This document shows, one piece after another, positions 26,049 to 37,200 of a stretch of DNA of 64,000 nt. Both the position numbers and the translations under genes were made by a program. How positions within the stretch are numbered: position 1 is the first letter of the stretch; each line of letters starts with the position of its first letter. Origin of the DNA: Sulfitobacter donghicola DSW-25 = KCTC 12864 = JCM 14565 (GTDB lineage Bacteria > Pseudomonadota > Alphaproteobacteria > Rhodobacterales > Rhodobacteraceae); the NCBI RefSeq assembly GCF_000622405.1, contig NZ_JASF01000005.1:1240001-1304000 (forward strand). The letters are read 5' to 3'. The notes beneath the pieces were generated by a model that was not told the DNA's origin, ran no database searches, and saw only the letters and a list, made by a program, of their open reading frames with translations.

Positions 26049-28810
26049 TGGTTCTCGGCGGAATAGGCTTTACCGCGCCTTGGTTATTGCTCAGCTTGGC
26101 TGCGTTACCCATTTTATGGCTACTGTTGCGCGCCGTCCCCCCCGCGCCGATCAAACGTCGCTTTCCCGGTGTGGCGCTGCTGCTAGGCCTCAAGGATGAC
26201 GAAACCGTCTCCGACCGGACACCTTGGTGGTTGCTGTTGCTGCGCATGATCGCTTTGGCCGCGATCATCATCGGCTTGGCAGGCCCTGTTTTGAATCCAG
26301 AAGAAGAGCAAGCCGACGGGAATGGGCCCATTTTATTCGTGCTTGATGGGTCATGGGCCGGTGCAACGCGCTGGCCGCAACAGCTCGAAGCGATCGAGGC
26401 CCAGCTCACCCGCGCCAGCCGTTTGGAACGCACTGTCGGGTTTCTGACTTTGACCAATCCCAAGCCCCCCGTTTTCCAGTCTGCTGATGCGTGGCGCAGC
26501 AGGCTGGCCGGACTATCGCCAGAACCATGGCAACCCAGTTTGGCAATGCTTGATGAGGCAATGACCGCCCTGAATGGCGTTGGAGATTTCGATACCCTCT
26601 GGTTCAGCGATACTTTGGCCTATGAAGGGCACGAGACGCTATTAAACCTGCTTCAAGAGCGTGGAACGGTCGAGGCCTATCAAACTGCAATCAATGTTTT
26701 AGCCCTACGCCCCGCGCGGTACGAAGATGGCGCGGTGCAGCTGTCTGCGCTGCGTGCTGCGAGTGGGCCTACCCGTGATATTACCCTTCAGGCCATTGGT
26801 CGCGATCCTGCTGGAAACGGTAGAATTCTGGCTTCGACAACTACCACGTTTGAGCAAGGCGAAACGCAAGCAGACATCGCATTGGTCCTGCCGTCAGAGC
26901 TGCGCGCGCGCATCACCCGATTTGATATCGCAGGCCAGCGTTCAGCTGGTGCTAGCGCGCTAAGCGACGATGGGTTGCGCCGCCGCGAGGTTGCCGTAAT
27001 TTCGGACCGTGAAAACCGCGAAAGGTTAGAACTGCTTTCGCCCCACCATTATATCGAGCAGGCTTTGGCCCCTACTGCAGACCTGATTATTGGCGCGATG
27101 GTCGACGCCCTACCAGCAAATCCTGACGTTATCATTCTGGCTGATGTTGCGGCCCTGCCTTCAACGGATGCCGAACCTTTGATGGAATGGGTGGAAAACG
27201 GCGGCATGTTGGTTCGATTTGCGGGACCTCGCGTTGCCGCCAGTGACGTATCGCGCATAGACGAAGACCCGCTCATGCCTGTTCGCCTACGTGCCGGTGG
27301 TCGCAGTGTAGGGGGCGCCATGAGCTGGGGAGAGCCCAAGGCGCTGTCTCCCTTTTCCAAAGGCTCTCCTTTCTTTGGCCTCTCTGTGCCGGATGATGTG
27401 ACCGTCACCGCACAGGTCGTCGCCCAACCTGATCCGACATTGTCAGAGCGCGTTATCGCGTCCCTTAGCGATGGCACCCCGCTGGTGACCCGTAAAAACG
27501 TCGGACAAGGGCAGATCATTTTGTTCCACGTCACGGCAACGCCCGAATGGTCGACACTGCCATTGTCTGGCCTTTTCGTCGAAATGTTAGAGCGCCTCGC
27601 GGTCTCTTCCTCAGCCGCCAGCGCGACCTCGACCGCATTGGAGGGCACAACATGGGTTCCACGGCGGGTCTTGAACGGGTTTGGCGCACTGTCAGATGCT
27701 GGCGTTTTACCGGGAATTGATGGTCCTGCATTGGTCGAACAACCTACCGGCCCCGATTTACGCCCCGGGCTTTATTCTTCGGGGGATCGGGTTTTAGCCC
27801 GTAATGTGCTAAGCACCGACAGCGTGATTTCCCGCACAAGCTGGCCTGCAAACATAACTGTTCGAGGCCTAACGGTGGCACCAGAACAACCCATAGCAGG
27901 CTGGCTTCTTAGCTTGGCGATTTTGCTACTTTTGGCAGATGTGGTCGTCTCCCTTTCATTGTCGGGTCGATTGCTCAGCCGCAGCAATGCTACAGCGGCT
28001 GTGTTAGGGGGATTGCTAGTGCTTTCAACCCCTCTCGACGCACAGGTTGAGCAAGAGGATTTTGCCCTTGCCGCGACCTCTGAACTGGTTCTGGGGCATA
28101 TCATTACGGGTGACAACACGGTTGATGAAATCGCTCTGGCTGGTCTGCGAGGTCTAAGCGACACCCTGTTTTTCCGCACTTCTGTCGAACCTGCGAACCC
28201 GCTCAGCGTCAACCTAGAGACCGACGAGCTGGCGTTCTTTCCACTGCTTTATTGGCCGATCACCCCCAACCAAGCCACCCCTTCTCGCGAGGCTTATGCC
28301 AAGCTAAACGCCTATCTACGGACCGGCGGCATGATCCTGTTTGACACCCGAGATTCCAATACATCCCGTTTTGGCGCGTCGAGCCCGAATGGCCGCAAGT
28401 TGCAAGAGCTTGCAGCACCGCTAGACATTCCCGCGTTGGAACAACTTCCCAGCGATCATGTCATCACCCGTACCTTTTACCTTTTGCAGGATTTTCCAGG
28501 ACGTCATGCTGGACGAGATGTATGGGTCGAAGCCGCTGATCCAAACGCCGAGCAAATCGAAGGCATGCCCTTTCGTGATCTTAATGACGGTGTAACACCC
28601 GTTGTGATCGGCGGGAATGACTGGGCCGCAGCGTGGGCAGTCAATTCTACAGGCGGCCCGATGGTTCCCGTTGGGCGTGGCTATAGCGGAGAGCGCCAGC
28701 GCGAGATCGCCTATCGGTTTGGCGTGAATTTGGTGATGCATGTGCTTACCGGTAACTACAAATCAGATCAGGTGCATGTTCCTGCGCTGCTAGACAGGTT
28801 GGGCCAATGA
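26045..28810 (+). CDS. BatA-like / DUF4159 membrane protein
   Basis: A 921-residue envelope protein. The N-terminus has the BatA-type pair of membrane helices (about 8-30 and 58-80) around a short cytoplasmic loop. A vWA-like domain follows in which the metal-site motif reads LDGSWAG, so the last serine of DxSxS is alanine. The middle part (about 340-480) resembles the class I glutamine-amidotransferase-like fold (PDVIILADVAALPS, WVENGGMLVRFAG). Further helices lie near 617-640 and 655-668, and the C-terminal about 240 residues match DUF4159 (FFPLLYWPITP, LNAYLRTGGMILFDTRD). It is a candidate client of the MoxR ATPase. Its role is unknown. Confidence 0.85.
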   Translation: MMVLGGIGFTAPWLLLSLAALPILWLLLRAVPPAPIKRRFPGVALLLGLKDDETVSDRTPWWLLLLRMIALAAIIIGLAGPVLNPEEEQADGNGPILFVLDGSWAGATRWPQQLEAIEAQLTRASRLERTVGFLTLTNPKPPVFQSADAWRSRLAGLSPEPWQPSLAMLDEAMTALNGVGDFDTLWFSDTLAYEGHETLLNLLQERGTVEAYQTAINVLALRPARYEDGAVQLSALRAASGPTRDITLQAIGRDPAGNGRILASTTTTFEQGETQADIALVLPSELRARITRFDIAGQRSAGASALSDDGLRRREVAVISDRENRERLELLSPHHYIEQALAPTADLIIGAMVDALPANPDVIILADVAALPSTDAEPLMEWVENGGMLVRFAGPRVAASDVSRIDEDPLMPVRLRAGGRSVGGAMSWGEPKALSPFSKGSPFFGLSVPDDVTVTAQVVAQPDPTLSERVIASLSDGTPLVTRKNVGQGQIILFHVTATPEWSTLPLSGLFVEMLERLAVSSSAASATSTALEGTTWVPRRVLNGFGALSDAGVLPGIDGPALVEQPTGPDLRPGLYSSGDRVLARNVLSTDSVISRTSWPANITVRGLTVAPEQPIAGWLLSLAILLLLADVVVSLSLSGRLLSRSNATAAVLGGLLVLSTPLDAQVEQEDFALAATSELVLGHIITGDNTVDEIALAGLRGLSDTLFFRTSVEPANPLSVNLETDELAFFPLLYWPITPNQATPSREAYAKLNAYLRTGGMILFDTRDSNTSRFGASSPNGRKLQELAAPLDIPALEQLPSDHVITRTFYLLQDFPGRHAGRDVWVEAADPNAEQIEGMPFRDLNDGVTPVVIGGNDWAAAWAVNSTGGPMVPVGRGYSGERQREIAYRFGVNLVMHVLTGNYKSDQVHVPALLDRLGQ

Positions 28811-30849
28811 CGTCGACAATTGTATTTGACCCAATGATCCCTTGGCCTCTTTTGGTGATGGTCGCCGTCATTGCGGCAATTAGTGCGCTTGTGGCCGCTG
28901 CGCGGGGACTGCGCGGAGCGGGCCTAAGGGGCCTTGCAGCCGTTGTGGTTCTTGCCGCACTTTCCGGACCATCCTTTCAGCAAGAAGACCGCGCAGCCCT
29001 TAGCGATATTGTCTTATTACTAGAGGACGAAAGCGCCAGCCAACGCCTTGCGGATCGGGAAGCCCAATCCACCACCGCTGCGGATCGCATTGCAGCCCAG
29101 ATCCTTGCCCGCCCCAACACTGATCTTCGGCGTATTGCTATTCCAGACGGACAGGGCGATGCGGGAACTGAGATGATGACCGCCCTTTCCGAAGCTTTGG
29201 CCGAAGAACCACGTGCAAGGGTTGCTGGCATCGTTGCCGTAACGGACGGGCGCGTCCATGATGCCCAATTACCTATCGAGCTCCCCGCCCCGCTTCATGT
29301 TCTGCTGAGCGGGAAGGAAACGGATTGGGACCGTCGGCTAAGTGTTCTTGGCGCGCCCGCATTTGCGATCATCGGTGAGCCTGTTGTTTTAACCCTGCGT
29401 ATTGATGATCTTGGCAATGCACCTGCGGGAGAAGCTTTCGCCGATCTGGACATCTCAATTGATGGCGAAGACCCGCAGCGGTTTCAGGTGCCGATTGGTG
29501 AAGATTTGGAATTGCCAGTGACCCTGCCCCATGGCGGGCGCAATGTTTTGCGCTTTTCGCTGCCCGAAGCGGAAGGCGAGCTAACAGATCGCAACAATGC
29601 TGCCGTGATCCAAATGAACGGCGTTCGGGATCGTTTGCGCGTGCTGCTGGTCAGCGGGCAACCCCACGCTGGGGGGCGCATCTGGCGCAACCTGTTGAAA
29701 TCCGACAGCTCGGTCGACCTTGTTCATTTCACCATCCTGCGACCGCCAGAAAAGCAAGACGGCGTACCCGTTTCGGAACTCTCTCTGATCGCCTTTCCGA
29801 CACGTGAACTGTTCATGGAAAAAATCGACGACTTTGATCTCATCATCTTTGATCGTTACAAACGTCGCGGCATTCTCCCTTCGCTTTACCTAGACAATAT
29901 CGCAAACTATGTGCGCAAAGGTGGCGCTGTTCTGGTCTCGGCTGGCCCTGATTTTGCCAGTGCCGATAGCCTTTATCGCTCGCCTCTTGGGTCCATATTG
30001 CCAGCCAACCCAACGGCACGTGTTCTGGATGAACCCTATTTGCCCGTGGTGTCTGACCTTGGTGACCGCCATCCAGTGACTTCGGGCTTGCCCAATGAGG
30101 GTGAATGGGGCCGCTGGCTGCGCCAGATCGAGCTCAACCCAACATCGGGCAACGTTGTTATGACAGGCATCGATGATCGTCCCCTTTTGGTTCTGGACCG
30201 CGTTGAAGAAGGCCGTGTCGCCATGTTGGGCTCTGATCATGCGTGGCTGTGGAACAGAGGCTACGAAGGCGGCGGCCCACAGCTAGAGCTTTTGCGCCGC
30301 CTTGCCCATTGGATGATGGGCGAACCCGAACTCGAAGAAGAGGCCCTTACTGCAACCGCAGACGGCCAGACCATGCGTATTGAAAGACGTAGTTTGAGCG
30401 AAGAGGTCCCACCCCTAACGATCACTGGCCCTGATGGGGAGACAACCGAACTGACGTTGGAACCCACCGCTCCGGGACGTTTCACGGCAACCTTTACAGG
30501 TCCGGAAATTGGCCTTTACCGTCTAGAGAATGGTGACCAGCTGAGCGTCATTGGCCTAGGGCCAGCAGCGCCACGCGAATTTGTCGAGACAATCGCAGAC
30601 GGTGCCGCGCTTGAGCCAGCGGTTAGCGCTTTGAGGGGGGGCATCACCCGTTTGGAAGACGGTCTTCCGCGCATTCGAAACGTGCGTGCAGGGCGTCCGG
30701 CTGCGGGCCGCGGTTGGATCGGCTTTACCCCGCGCAACGCCTATGAAACCAAAGACGTCCGCCAAACCCCGATCCTGCCTGCTTGGCTGGTCCTGCTGCT
30801 GAGTGCTGGTTTGATAACTGCCGCATGGCTACGGGAAGGGCGCCGCTAG
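28807..30849 (+). CDS. Membrane protein with vWA-like and amidotransferase-like domains
   Basis: A 680-residue protein with two N-terminal membrane helices (about 14-32 and 38-53), a periplasmic bulk and one C-terminal helix (about 657-674) followed by a basic tail. The stretch LLLEDESAS keeps the vWA DxSxS pattern, unlike its upstream neighbour. Residues about 330-400 have the glutamine-amidotransferase-like pattern (DFDLIIFDRYKRRG, IANYVRKGGAVLVSAGPDF) but no catalytic cysteine that I can see. A beta-sandwich-like region (about 510-590) precedes the last helix. It overlaps the DUF4159 gene by four bases and ends the MoxR operon, three bases before the GNAT gene. Function unknown. Confidence 0.8.
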   Translation: MTSTIVFDPMIPWPLLVMVAVIAAISALVAAARGLRGAGLRGLAAVVVLAALSGPSFQQEDRAALSDIVLLLEDESASQRLADREAQSTTAADRIAAQILARPNTDLRRIAIPDGQGDAGTEMMTALSEALAEEPRARVAGIVAVTDGRVHDAQLPIELPAPLHVLLSGKETDWDRRLSVLGAPAFAIIGEPVVLTLRIDDLGNAPAGEAFADLDISIDGEDPQRFQVPIGEDLELPVTLPHGGRNVLRFSLPEAEGELTDRNNAAVIQMNGVRDRLRVLLVSGQPHAGGRIWRNLLKSDSSVDLVHFTILRPPEKQDGVPVSELSLIAFPTRELFMEKIDDFDLIIFDRYKRRGILPSLYLDNIANYVRKGGAVLVSAGPDFASADSLYRSPLGSILPANPTARVLDEPYLPVVSDLGDRHPVTSGLPNEGEWGRWLRQIELNPTSGNVVMTGIDDRPLLVLDRVEEGRVAMLGSDHAWLWNRGYEGGGPQLELLRRLAHWMMGEPELEEEALTATADGQTMRIERRSLSEEVPPLTITGPDGETTELTLEPTAPGRFTATFTGPEIGLYRLENGDQLSVIGLGPAAPREFVETIADGAALEPAVSALRGGITRLEDGLPRIRNVRAGRPAAGRGWIGFTPRNAYETKDVRQTPILPAWLVLLLSAGLITAAWLREGRR

Positions 30850-30852
30850 CCG

Positions 30853-31281
30853 ATGATCATTCGGGATCTCATAGCTGACGATTTTCCCGATGCGCTGAGG
30901 CTATATCAGGTTTTAACCCGCGATCCGGTTCCTGTCACAACGGACCCTGCGGCGTTTCATGCGGTTCTGGACCATGCTGGCACAACCATCGTAGGTGCCC
31001 AGATCGAGGATAGGATCGTCGCAATGATCACCCTTCACATATTGCCGAATATGACCTCGGGCGGACGCGCTTATGCGCTTGTTGAAAATGTGATTTGCGA
31101 TCCTGAACATCAGGGAAAAGGCATCGGCAAAGCGGTGTTGCAGGCTGGATTGGACAAAGCCAAAGCTAAAGGATGTTACAAAGCGATGTTACTGACGGGC
31201 GAAGCCAGAGGCGCGCGTGGTTTCTACGAAAGCCTTGGGTTTTCCGGCCACGAAAAACACGGGATGATCTTGCGCTTTTAA
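30853..31281 (+). CDS. GNAT-family N-acetyltransferase
   Basis: A 142-residue acetyltransferase. The acetyl-CoA pyrophosphate-binding motif A, normally R/Q-x-x-G-x-G/A, appears as HQGKGIG within VENVICDPEHQGKGIGKAVL, and motif B includes GCYKAMLLTGEARGARGFYESLGF, the normal C-terminal GNAT ending. The acceptor substrate is not predictable. It lies three bases after the MoxR operon and may be its last member, although no functional link is evident. Its TAA overlaps the stop of the convergent AEC transporter by four bases (TTAA). Confidence 0.85.
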   Translation: MIIRDLIADDFPDALRLYQVLTRDPVPVTTDPAAFHAVLDHAGTTIVGAQIEDRIVAMITLHILPNMTSGGRAYALVENVICDPEHQGKGIGKAVLQAGLDKAKAKGCYKAMLLTGEARGARGFYESLGFSGHEKHGMILRF

Positions 31282-32189
31282 AGAAGGAACTGCGCCCAAA
31301 ACGGCAGCGCCAAAAGCGTCACAACAACCTGCCATGTCATTATGTTTGCATACAGCTCTGCGTCCCCGCCCATTTGTTTGGCGACAATATAGCCATTTGC
31401 GGCAGCAGGTACTGAAAAGACCAAAGCACCAGCGAACATCTGATCGGTCGGCAATTCTAGCATCCTACCGAAAATGACAAACATGCTGGAAGCCAAAACT
31501 GGCCGCATGAGCACACCCAAAACAACCTGCCATCTTATTCGCGTCAAACGGCGCAAACTGATCCCCGCACCGACAGCCAACAGACCAACACCCAAGGCGC
31601 CACGACCGACCATATCTAATGTCTGGGCGATCGGTTCGGGCAAGGACAGCCCGCTCAAATTCAGCGTCAAACCAATTGCACAGGCTTGGACCAGAGGATT
31701 GCGGATAAGCGTATTGAAAATTCGCGAAAAACTAGCCTTGGAAGGGCCAAAGGACGCAATGACTACAATGCAGGTGACATTGACCATCGGCACCAAGACA
31801 GCAATGGCGATAGCCAAAATCGCAATTCCATCCGGCAAAAATTGCTCGGCAGCGGCGAGGGCAACAAAAGCGTTCCAGCGAATGCCGCCCTGAAACAAGG
31901 ATGTGAATTGAGCATTACTTAGCGTTTCACAGGGGATCAACCGCAGCGCCAACGCAAAAACAGCCACCACAATCAAGGTCCCAACCAAAGCAGCGCCAAA
32001 GCCGCCAAAACGATCTAGCGATAGATCCGACCGAGAGATTGCTAAAATGAGGGTTGCAGGGATCAACCCCCTAAAAGAAAGCGTTTCAATCGCCCCCCAA
32101 TTGTTTCGCGGTATGATATCGGATTTGGCCAAGGCGTAACCTGAGCCAATGATCAGCAAAAGCGGCAATATGGAGAGGGCAAATGACAT
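31278..32189 (-). CDS. AEC-family transporter (auxin efflux carrier-like permease)
   Basis: A 303-residue permease with about ten hydrophobic helices in two five-helix halves. The N-terminal half begins with LPLLLIIGSGYALAKSDIIPRN, and the second half has the family features GVGLLAVGAGISLR and the tail VFSVPAAANGYIVAKQMGGDAE with its conserved Asn. Bacterial AEC members carry malonate, malate or other small carboxylates or amino acids; the substrate here is open. It converges with the GNAT gene and lies downstream of pbpC on the same strand, 27 bases away, so it may be read from the same transcript. Confidence 0.85.
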   Translation of the reverse strand: MSFALSILPLLLIIGSGYALAKSDIIPRNNWGAIETLSFRGLIPATLILAISRSDLSLDRFGGFGAALVGTLIVVAVFALALRLIPCETLSNAQFTSLFQGGIRWNAFVALAAAEQFLPDGIAILAIAIAVLVPMVNVTCIVVIASFGPSKASFSRIFNTLIRNPLVQACAIGLTLNLSGLSLPEPIAQTLDMVGRGALGVGLLAVGAGISLRRLTRIRWQVVLGVLMRPVLASSMFVIFGRMLELPTDQMFAGALVFSVPAAANGYIVAKQMGGDAELYANIMTWQVVVTLLALPFWAQFLL

Positions 32190-32216
32190 GCCTGAGCAGT
32201 GTCACCCGCACCCGAA

Positions 32217-34250
32217 TTAGTCCAGCCGTATTTCAACGCTTGCGCTGCGCCCTTTTGCATCGATGACTGAAATCTCGTTAAACCCCGCGACATCCAGTGA
32301 CAGAACCGCATTGCGTTCACGCAACTGGGTCAGAACAGGTGCGCCGTTAACCAGAACGGTTAATGGCAGAACGCCCTCACGTAGCTTTAAGGGCACGCCG
32401 TATCCGCTGCGCCGCAATGTGGCTCCGTCAGGTGGAAAGGTCACCACGGGGCTATGGCGTTCCTTTGCAAAAACAGCATCACGTGGCTGAAATATCCGCA
32501 ACGGTTCTGGTAGGCTGGCAGTGCCCAGAATGATCGTGTCACTTGGAGGAAGGGGTAACGCCTCTCGTGTGTGGCCAATGCGCCCTAGGGCTTCGAACAG
32601 GATCGGCGCCGCAAGATCGCCCCCAAATGCACCAGGTACCGGGGTGCCATCAGGCCGACCCAACCAGACCCCCACAACATGCCGCCCGTCATACCCAATG
32701 GCCCAAGCATCTCGGTGGCCATAAGAAGTCCCCGTTTTATAGGCCACCTGCCCTGCTGCCGCTGCTGTACCGCGGGGTGGAAGGATATCAGCCAAGATGT
32801 CGGTAACCTGCCACGCTGCAACATCCGAGATGATTTGACGTGGTGGCGATGGGGGTGCTGCAAGGGGCTGTTCATGCAAGGTTTGCGCTCTGCCCCCTTG
32901 TGCAATGCCTGCATATAGTTGAACCAAATCGCGAAGAGTCATACCCGCTCCGCCCAAGGCAACGGCCAAACCCGCCTGACCGCTGGGCAGCTTTGCGTCA
33001 ACACCCGCGCGGCGCAGGCCAGCCATCAACCGCGCGACACCCATCTCATGCGTAAGCAAAACCGGAGGAATATTCAGCGATAGCCCCAGCGCATCGCGAA
33101 CGGTCAACATGCCCCGAAATTCGCCATCAAAATTCTGCGGCGCGTAGGTTCCAAATGAAACAGGCGCGTCATTGATTAATGTATCGGGGTGCACCAGCCC
33201 TTCGTCAAAGGCGAGCCCGTAAATCAGGGGCTTCAGCGTTGATCCAGGTGAGCGGATAGCCGAGGTCATATCCACAAACCCAAGCGCACCACCAGCGGCT
33301 GAATAGGCCGGAGACCCAACATGGGCAAGGATTTCTCCGGTTGTGTGATCGGCGATCAGGATCGCGGTTGAAACACCTTTGGGTTGCTGGGCCACAGCCC
33401 GCAGAGCCAGCGCCTGAATTTGCCGTTGCAGATTTGCATCAATCGTCGTGTCATGGCGCAATGCCGTTGGGGCCTTGGAGCGGAGCATTGCCGCAAGATG
33501 CGGCGCATCTTGGGGAATGGACCGCATCTTGCGCGGGATATCGGGCTGCCGATCAGTGGCTCCCATATCCAATCGTTTCATCACCCGTTCACGCGCTGCG
33601 AATGCTGCAACTGGGTGGCGATCCGGTCTGCGGGCTTCTGGTGCTTGGGGCAGTGCAATCAACAATGCCGCTTCCGGTTCTGTCAGGCGATAAGGCTCTT
33701 TCTCAAACCAAGCCCAACTTGCCGCGCGTATCCCTTCAACCGCTCCCCCATAAGGTGCATGGTGAAGGTAAAGGGACAGGATGTCTTCTTTGCTCAGCCG
33801 CCGCTCCAACGCCCAAGCAACCCGCATTTGCCGCAACTTGCCTGTCACCGACCCTGTTCCAGAGTTTTCCAGCAAACGCGCAACCTGCATCGTTAGCGTA
33901 GATCCGCCCGACACCACCTGCCCATGCCAAGCGGCCTGAGCCGCTGCCCGCATCATAGCAACGAAATCAACACCAGTATGGCTATAGAACCGATGGTCTT
34001 CGTATCGGATCAGCTGAGCAACAAAATCAGGATCAACTTGCTCTAACTGGACAGCCAACCGCATCCGCCCCTCTTCAACGGGAAAGGCACGCAACATTGC
34101 ACCATCCCTTGCACGCACTTCCACTGCAACCTCGGACAGAACAGGGGGGAGCTTGGTCTGGGCAACCCAGTCATCCAGCCGATCACGCCCATGGGCGGCC
34201 AGCCCCATCACCAAGGCCAAGGTGATAAATGTCGTGCCAATAGATTTCAT
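32217..34250 (-). CDS. pbpC: Penicillin-binding protein 1C
   Basis: A 677-residue bifunctional peptidoglycan synthase anchored by an N-terminal helix. The glycosyltransferase (GT51) domain has the catalytic glutamate in YEDHRFYSHTG (Glu 84) and GGSTLTMQ. The transpeptidase domain has the SxxK motif in SPGSTLKP (nucleophile Ser 337) and KTGTS. A C-terminal BiPBP-C beta domain (about residues 600-677) completes the family architecture. It is translationally coupled by an ATGA overlap to the preceding alpha-2-macroglobulin gene. This association is conserved in many Gram-negatives and suggests peptidoglycan repair at sites where the outer membrane has been breached. Confidence 0.94.
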   Translation of the reverse strand: MKSIGTTFITLALVMGLAAHGRDRLDDWVAQTKLPPVLSEVAVEVRARDGAMLRAFPVEEGRMRLAVQLEQVDPDFVAQLIRYEDHRFYSHTGVDFVAMMRAAAQAAWHGQVVSGGSTLTMQVARLLENSGTGSVTGKLRQMRVAWALERRLSKEDILSLYLHHAPYGGAVEGIRAASWAWFEKEPYRLTEPEAALLIALPQAPEARRPDRHPVAAFAARERVMKRLDMGATDRQPDIPRKMRSIPQDAPHLAAMLRSKAPTALRHDTTIDANLQRQIQALALRAVAQQPKGVSTAILIADHTTGEILAHVGSPAYSAAGGALGFVDMTSAIRSPGSTLKPLIYGLAFDEGLVHPDTLINDAPVSFGTYAPQNFDGEFRGMLTVRDALGLSLNIPPVLLTHEMGVARLMAGLRRAGVDAKLPSGQAGLAVALGGAGMTLRDLVQLYAGIAQGGRAQTLHEQPLAAPPSPPRQIISDVAAWQVTDILADILPPRGTAAAAGQVAYKTGTSYGHRDAWAIGYDGRHVVGVWLGRPDGTPVPGAFGGDLAAPILFEALGRIGHTREALPLPPSDTIILGTASLPEPLRIFQPRDAVFAKERHSPVVTFPPDGATLRRSGYGVPLKLREGVLPLTVLVNGAPVLTQLRERNAVLSLDVAGFNEISVIDAKGRSASVEIRLD

Positions 34251-37200
34251 GGCGTGACGATCAACCGATCCGATGCGGTATGTGCGCGATACTCAGGGCG
34301 ATACATATCAGACACCAAAGCTGCCGGATGGTGGTATTCACCCGGTGTTACGGCCCGCACGACATAAGCCAGTTGAAAGGCATCTGAGCTTTCGTGATCC
34401 ACAGCCGCAAGAAACCGATCCGCGCGGAATTCAACGTTTTGTGTTTCCTTCACCTTGATCCATTTCAACGCCGTGATCGACGCGCTGTTCAACAGGTTGG
34501 GGTTGTCGATCTCAAACCCTCCCGGCAGCGGATCGTCTATCATCAAACGCGCTCCGATTTCCTCAAATGGCGTTACCTCTAAAACCGCGACCAAACGGGT
34601 GCCGCTGGCCACGGGCCCTGTAATCTCCTCCCCTTCCATGGAAAAGTATTTACGGGTGAGCGCATAGCCATACCCGCCAGCCACAGGAGGCGTTTGCGGC
34701 ACCCCGTAAGTGGTTAGGGTGATGTCTGTGGCCTCGGCCCCAGTGTTTCGAATTTGGGAAACGGATGGCACATCACCGCTAAGTTGACGCACAACCGGCC
34801 CTGTTGCTGCTACGCCATCTACCTCAAGGGTATTGTTTGGCGCGGCCTCTAATGCGTGCGCCGCCAGTACAACCTGAGCCGCCTCTTGCGTGGATAGATT
34901 TCGCCTGAAAGACATTGATTCTGCCAGCCCGTCTAAATCAATCGCCTGACTTTGGGACAACGTTGCCAGCTCCAGAACAGCCGCGCGATCCCGCAGGGCG
35001 CTTCCAAAATCATTCCGCCATTGGGTCGAGTTGATTTTCTTTAACAACAGGGCAGCCGACCGCGCGAACATTCTATCTGCGCGGGTTGGCTCTCCGTATG
35101 CTGCTAGGGCCGCCCCTAACTGTGCCGCCGCCATCGGGGTAGAAAATGCTGCCGCTTTGGTATCGGCGTAATAGCGCAGATCCCCCATTTGCGCAGCCCC
35201 TGCCCGCGCAAGCACAAGCAACGCATAAGCAATGTCTTCGCCGCCGCTATCGAAATCAGGTGCGAAATTGATCCGGTTGCGAAGGTTGTCCAAAGCCGCA
35301 GACAAAGCCCGTTGCGGCACGTGATGCCCCTGCGACTGCGCTCTCCATAAAAAGTCGGTCACATAGGCGTCGAGCCAGAAGTTACCACTCCCCGCGCGCC
35401 AAAGGCCAAAGGCTCCGTTTGATGCCTGCCGAGCCAAAACACGCGAAATGCCTGCTTGGATTTTTGCGTCTATCTCGGATGGCGTGCCCAATCCTGAATT
35501 CTCTGCCAGCCCGCTCAGATACAAAAGCGGCACGGTCGCAGAGGTTACCTGCTCGGTGCAGCCATAGGGATACCGATTCAACTGTTGCAACAATCCAGGA
35601 ACGTCGAACCGCGCCAGAGGGCCTGCTGTTAATGTCGCTGAGGCCGTCGATTTGTGCAGACCTGCAAACGCTTCGGCATCAAAGGTAAATGTCTGCCCCG
35701 CCTCCAGCGCAAATCGCCGCGTGGTGGCGACCTCGGGATCATTGAGGCGCACTGGCAGGATCAGTGTTTTCTTCAGTTCCTGTCCATCAGGTGTTGTCAG
35801 TTTGACCGAAATGTTATGATCGCCCACTTCGAGAGCCCGCAGATCAAGCGGCAACCGCAGGCTGCCCCCCTCCGTCAGGTTCACCTCACCCGAAACCGTG
35901 CGAACATCCACTCCAGCATCCGCTGTTATGTCCAGCGCCATCACCCCTGCTGCGCCGCCGGTATGAACCAGTTCCAGCAACAAGCGGCTGCTGTCCTGTG
36001 GTGCCATCAATCGAGGGAGGCTAGCCGTCATGACAACAGGATCGCGCGCGACGACATCGCTGGTTGCATTGCCGACGGCTGTTTCGCTCCACGCGACAGC
36101 CATCAAACGGATTGTGCCGTTAAAGGCAGGTCTTTCGACCTTGATCACAGTGCGGCCATTCGCATCCAATTTCACAGGACCGCTAAAAAAGGCCATCAGG
36201 TCTTCGGTGGGGGGAGGCGATTGCAGCTGCGCGGCCGTACTTGCGTCACCACCCGAACGGGTTGCCCCCATCCGACCGCTCAAGCCGTCAATCAGCCGCC
36301 CATAGACATCGCGCATCCCTACGCCCAACCGTCGCTGCCCAAAGTAATGCTGTGAAGGGTCGGGCGCTTCAAAACCCGTCAAATTCAAAATGCCCACATC
36401 AACAGCGGCCAAAGTGACATAGCCCGCCTCTGCACCTTTCAGACCCGAAACCTGAACTGGCACTTCCAAAATACCCGCCTGCCCGTCGACTTCCTGAGCG
36501 GCGTTCAGAGTAACCGTGAGCTGTTTGCCCGCTGGTAAGATCTGAGCATGGGCCAAGCCCAGACTACGCGCGGGATTGAGGCCAGCGTTTTCATCCATCG
36601 GCCTGACTACCGAAGCCGTCACATAGGCACTGCTGCCCCATTCTTCAGTGATGTTCAGCGGGATCACCGTCTCACCTGCGTCTACAGCGAGGTTCATCTG
36701 TTCGATCACGCGGTTGGACAGTACCGAGATGTTCGCGACCCCAGCTTCGGGCGCCACGATACGTAGCTTTGCCGTATCACCCGTCAAATAGCTTTCCCGG
36801 TCCAAGGACACGGCCAGAAAATCCGGAGTGCTGGACGTATCGCCACCCCCATACCAGCCAGAAGCCACAGAAACCGACGTTGCTGCATATGGGGCGTTTT
36901 GGTTTTCGACAACCAGCTCGTATTGCCCCCACTCGGTCGGTAAAGACAGCAAGGTTGGCTGAGGGGTTAAGGTGCTTTCTCCAGTATCAATACGGATACG
37001 GCGGGTGATGGGTTCCCACGCCCAATTGCCACCATTCTGATACCATTGATAACGGGTTTCGATACGGTTGAAGGTCCAGCGCACGGCCATTTCGCCTTGG
37101 GTGGTTATGAGGTCAAATTGCGCCTCTTCGCCTTCGGCTAGCACGTCATCAAACGCGGGTTTGATCCCGATCATCGGCCCTTGGGGGGCCAATCCACGTG

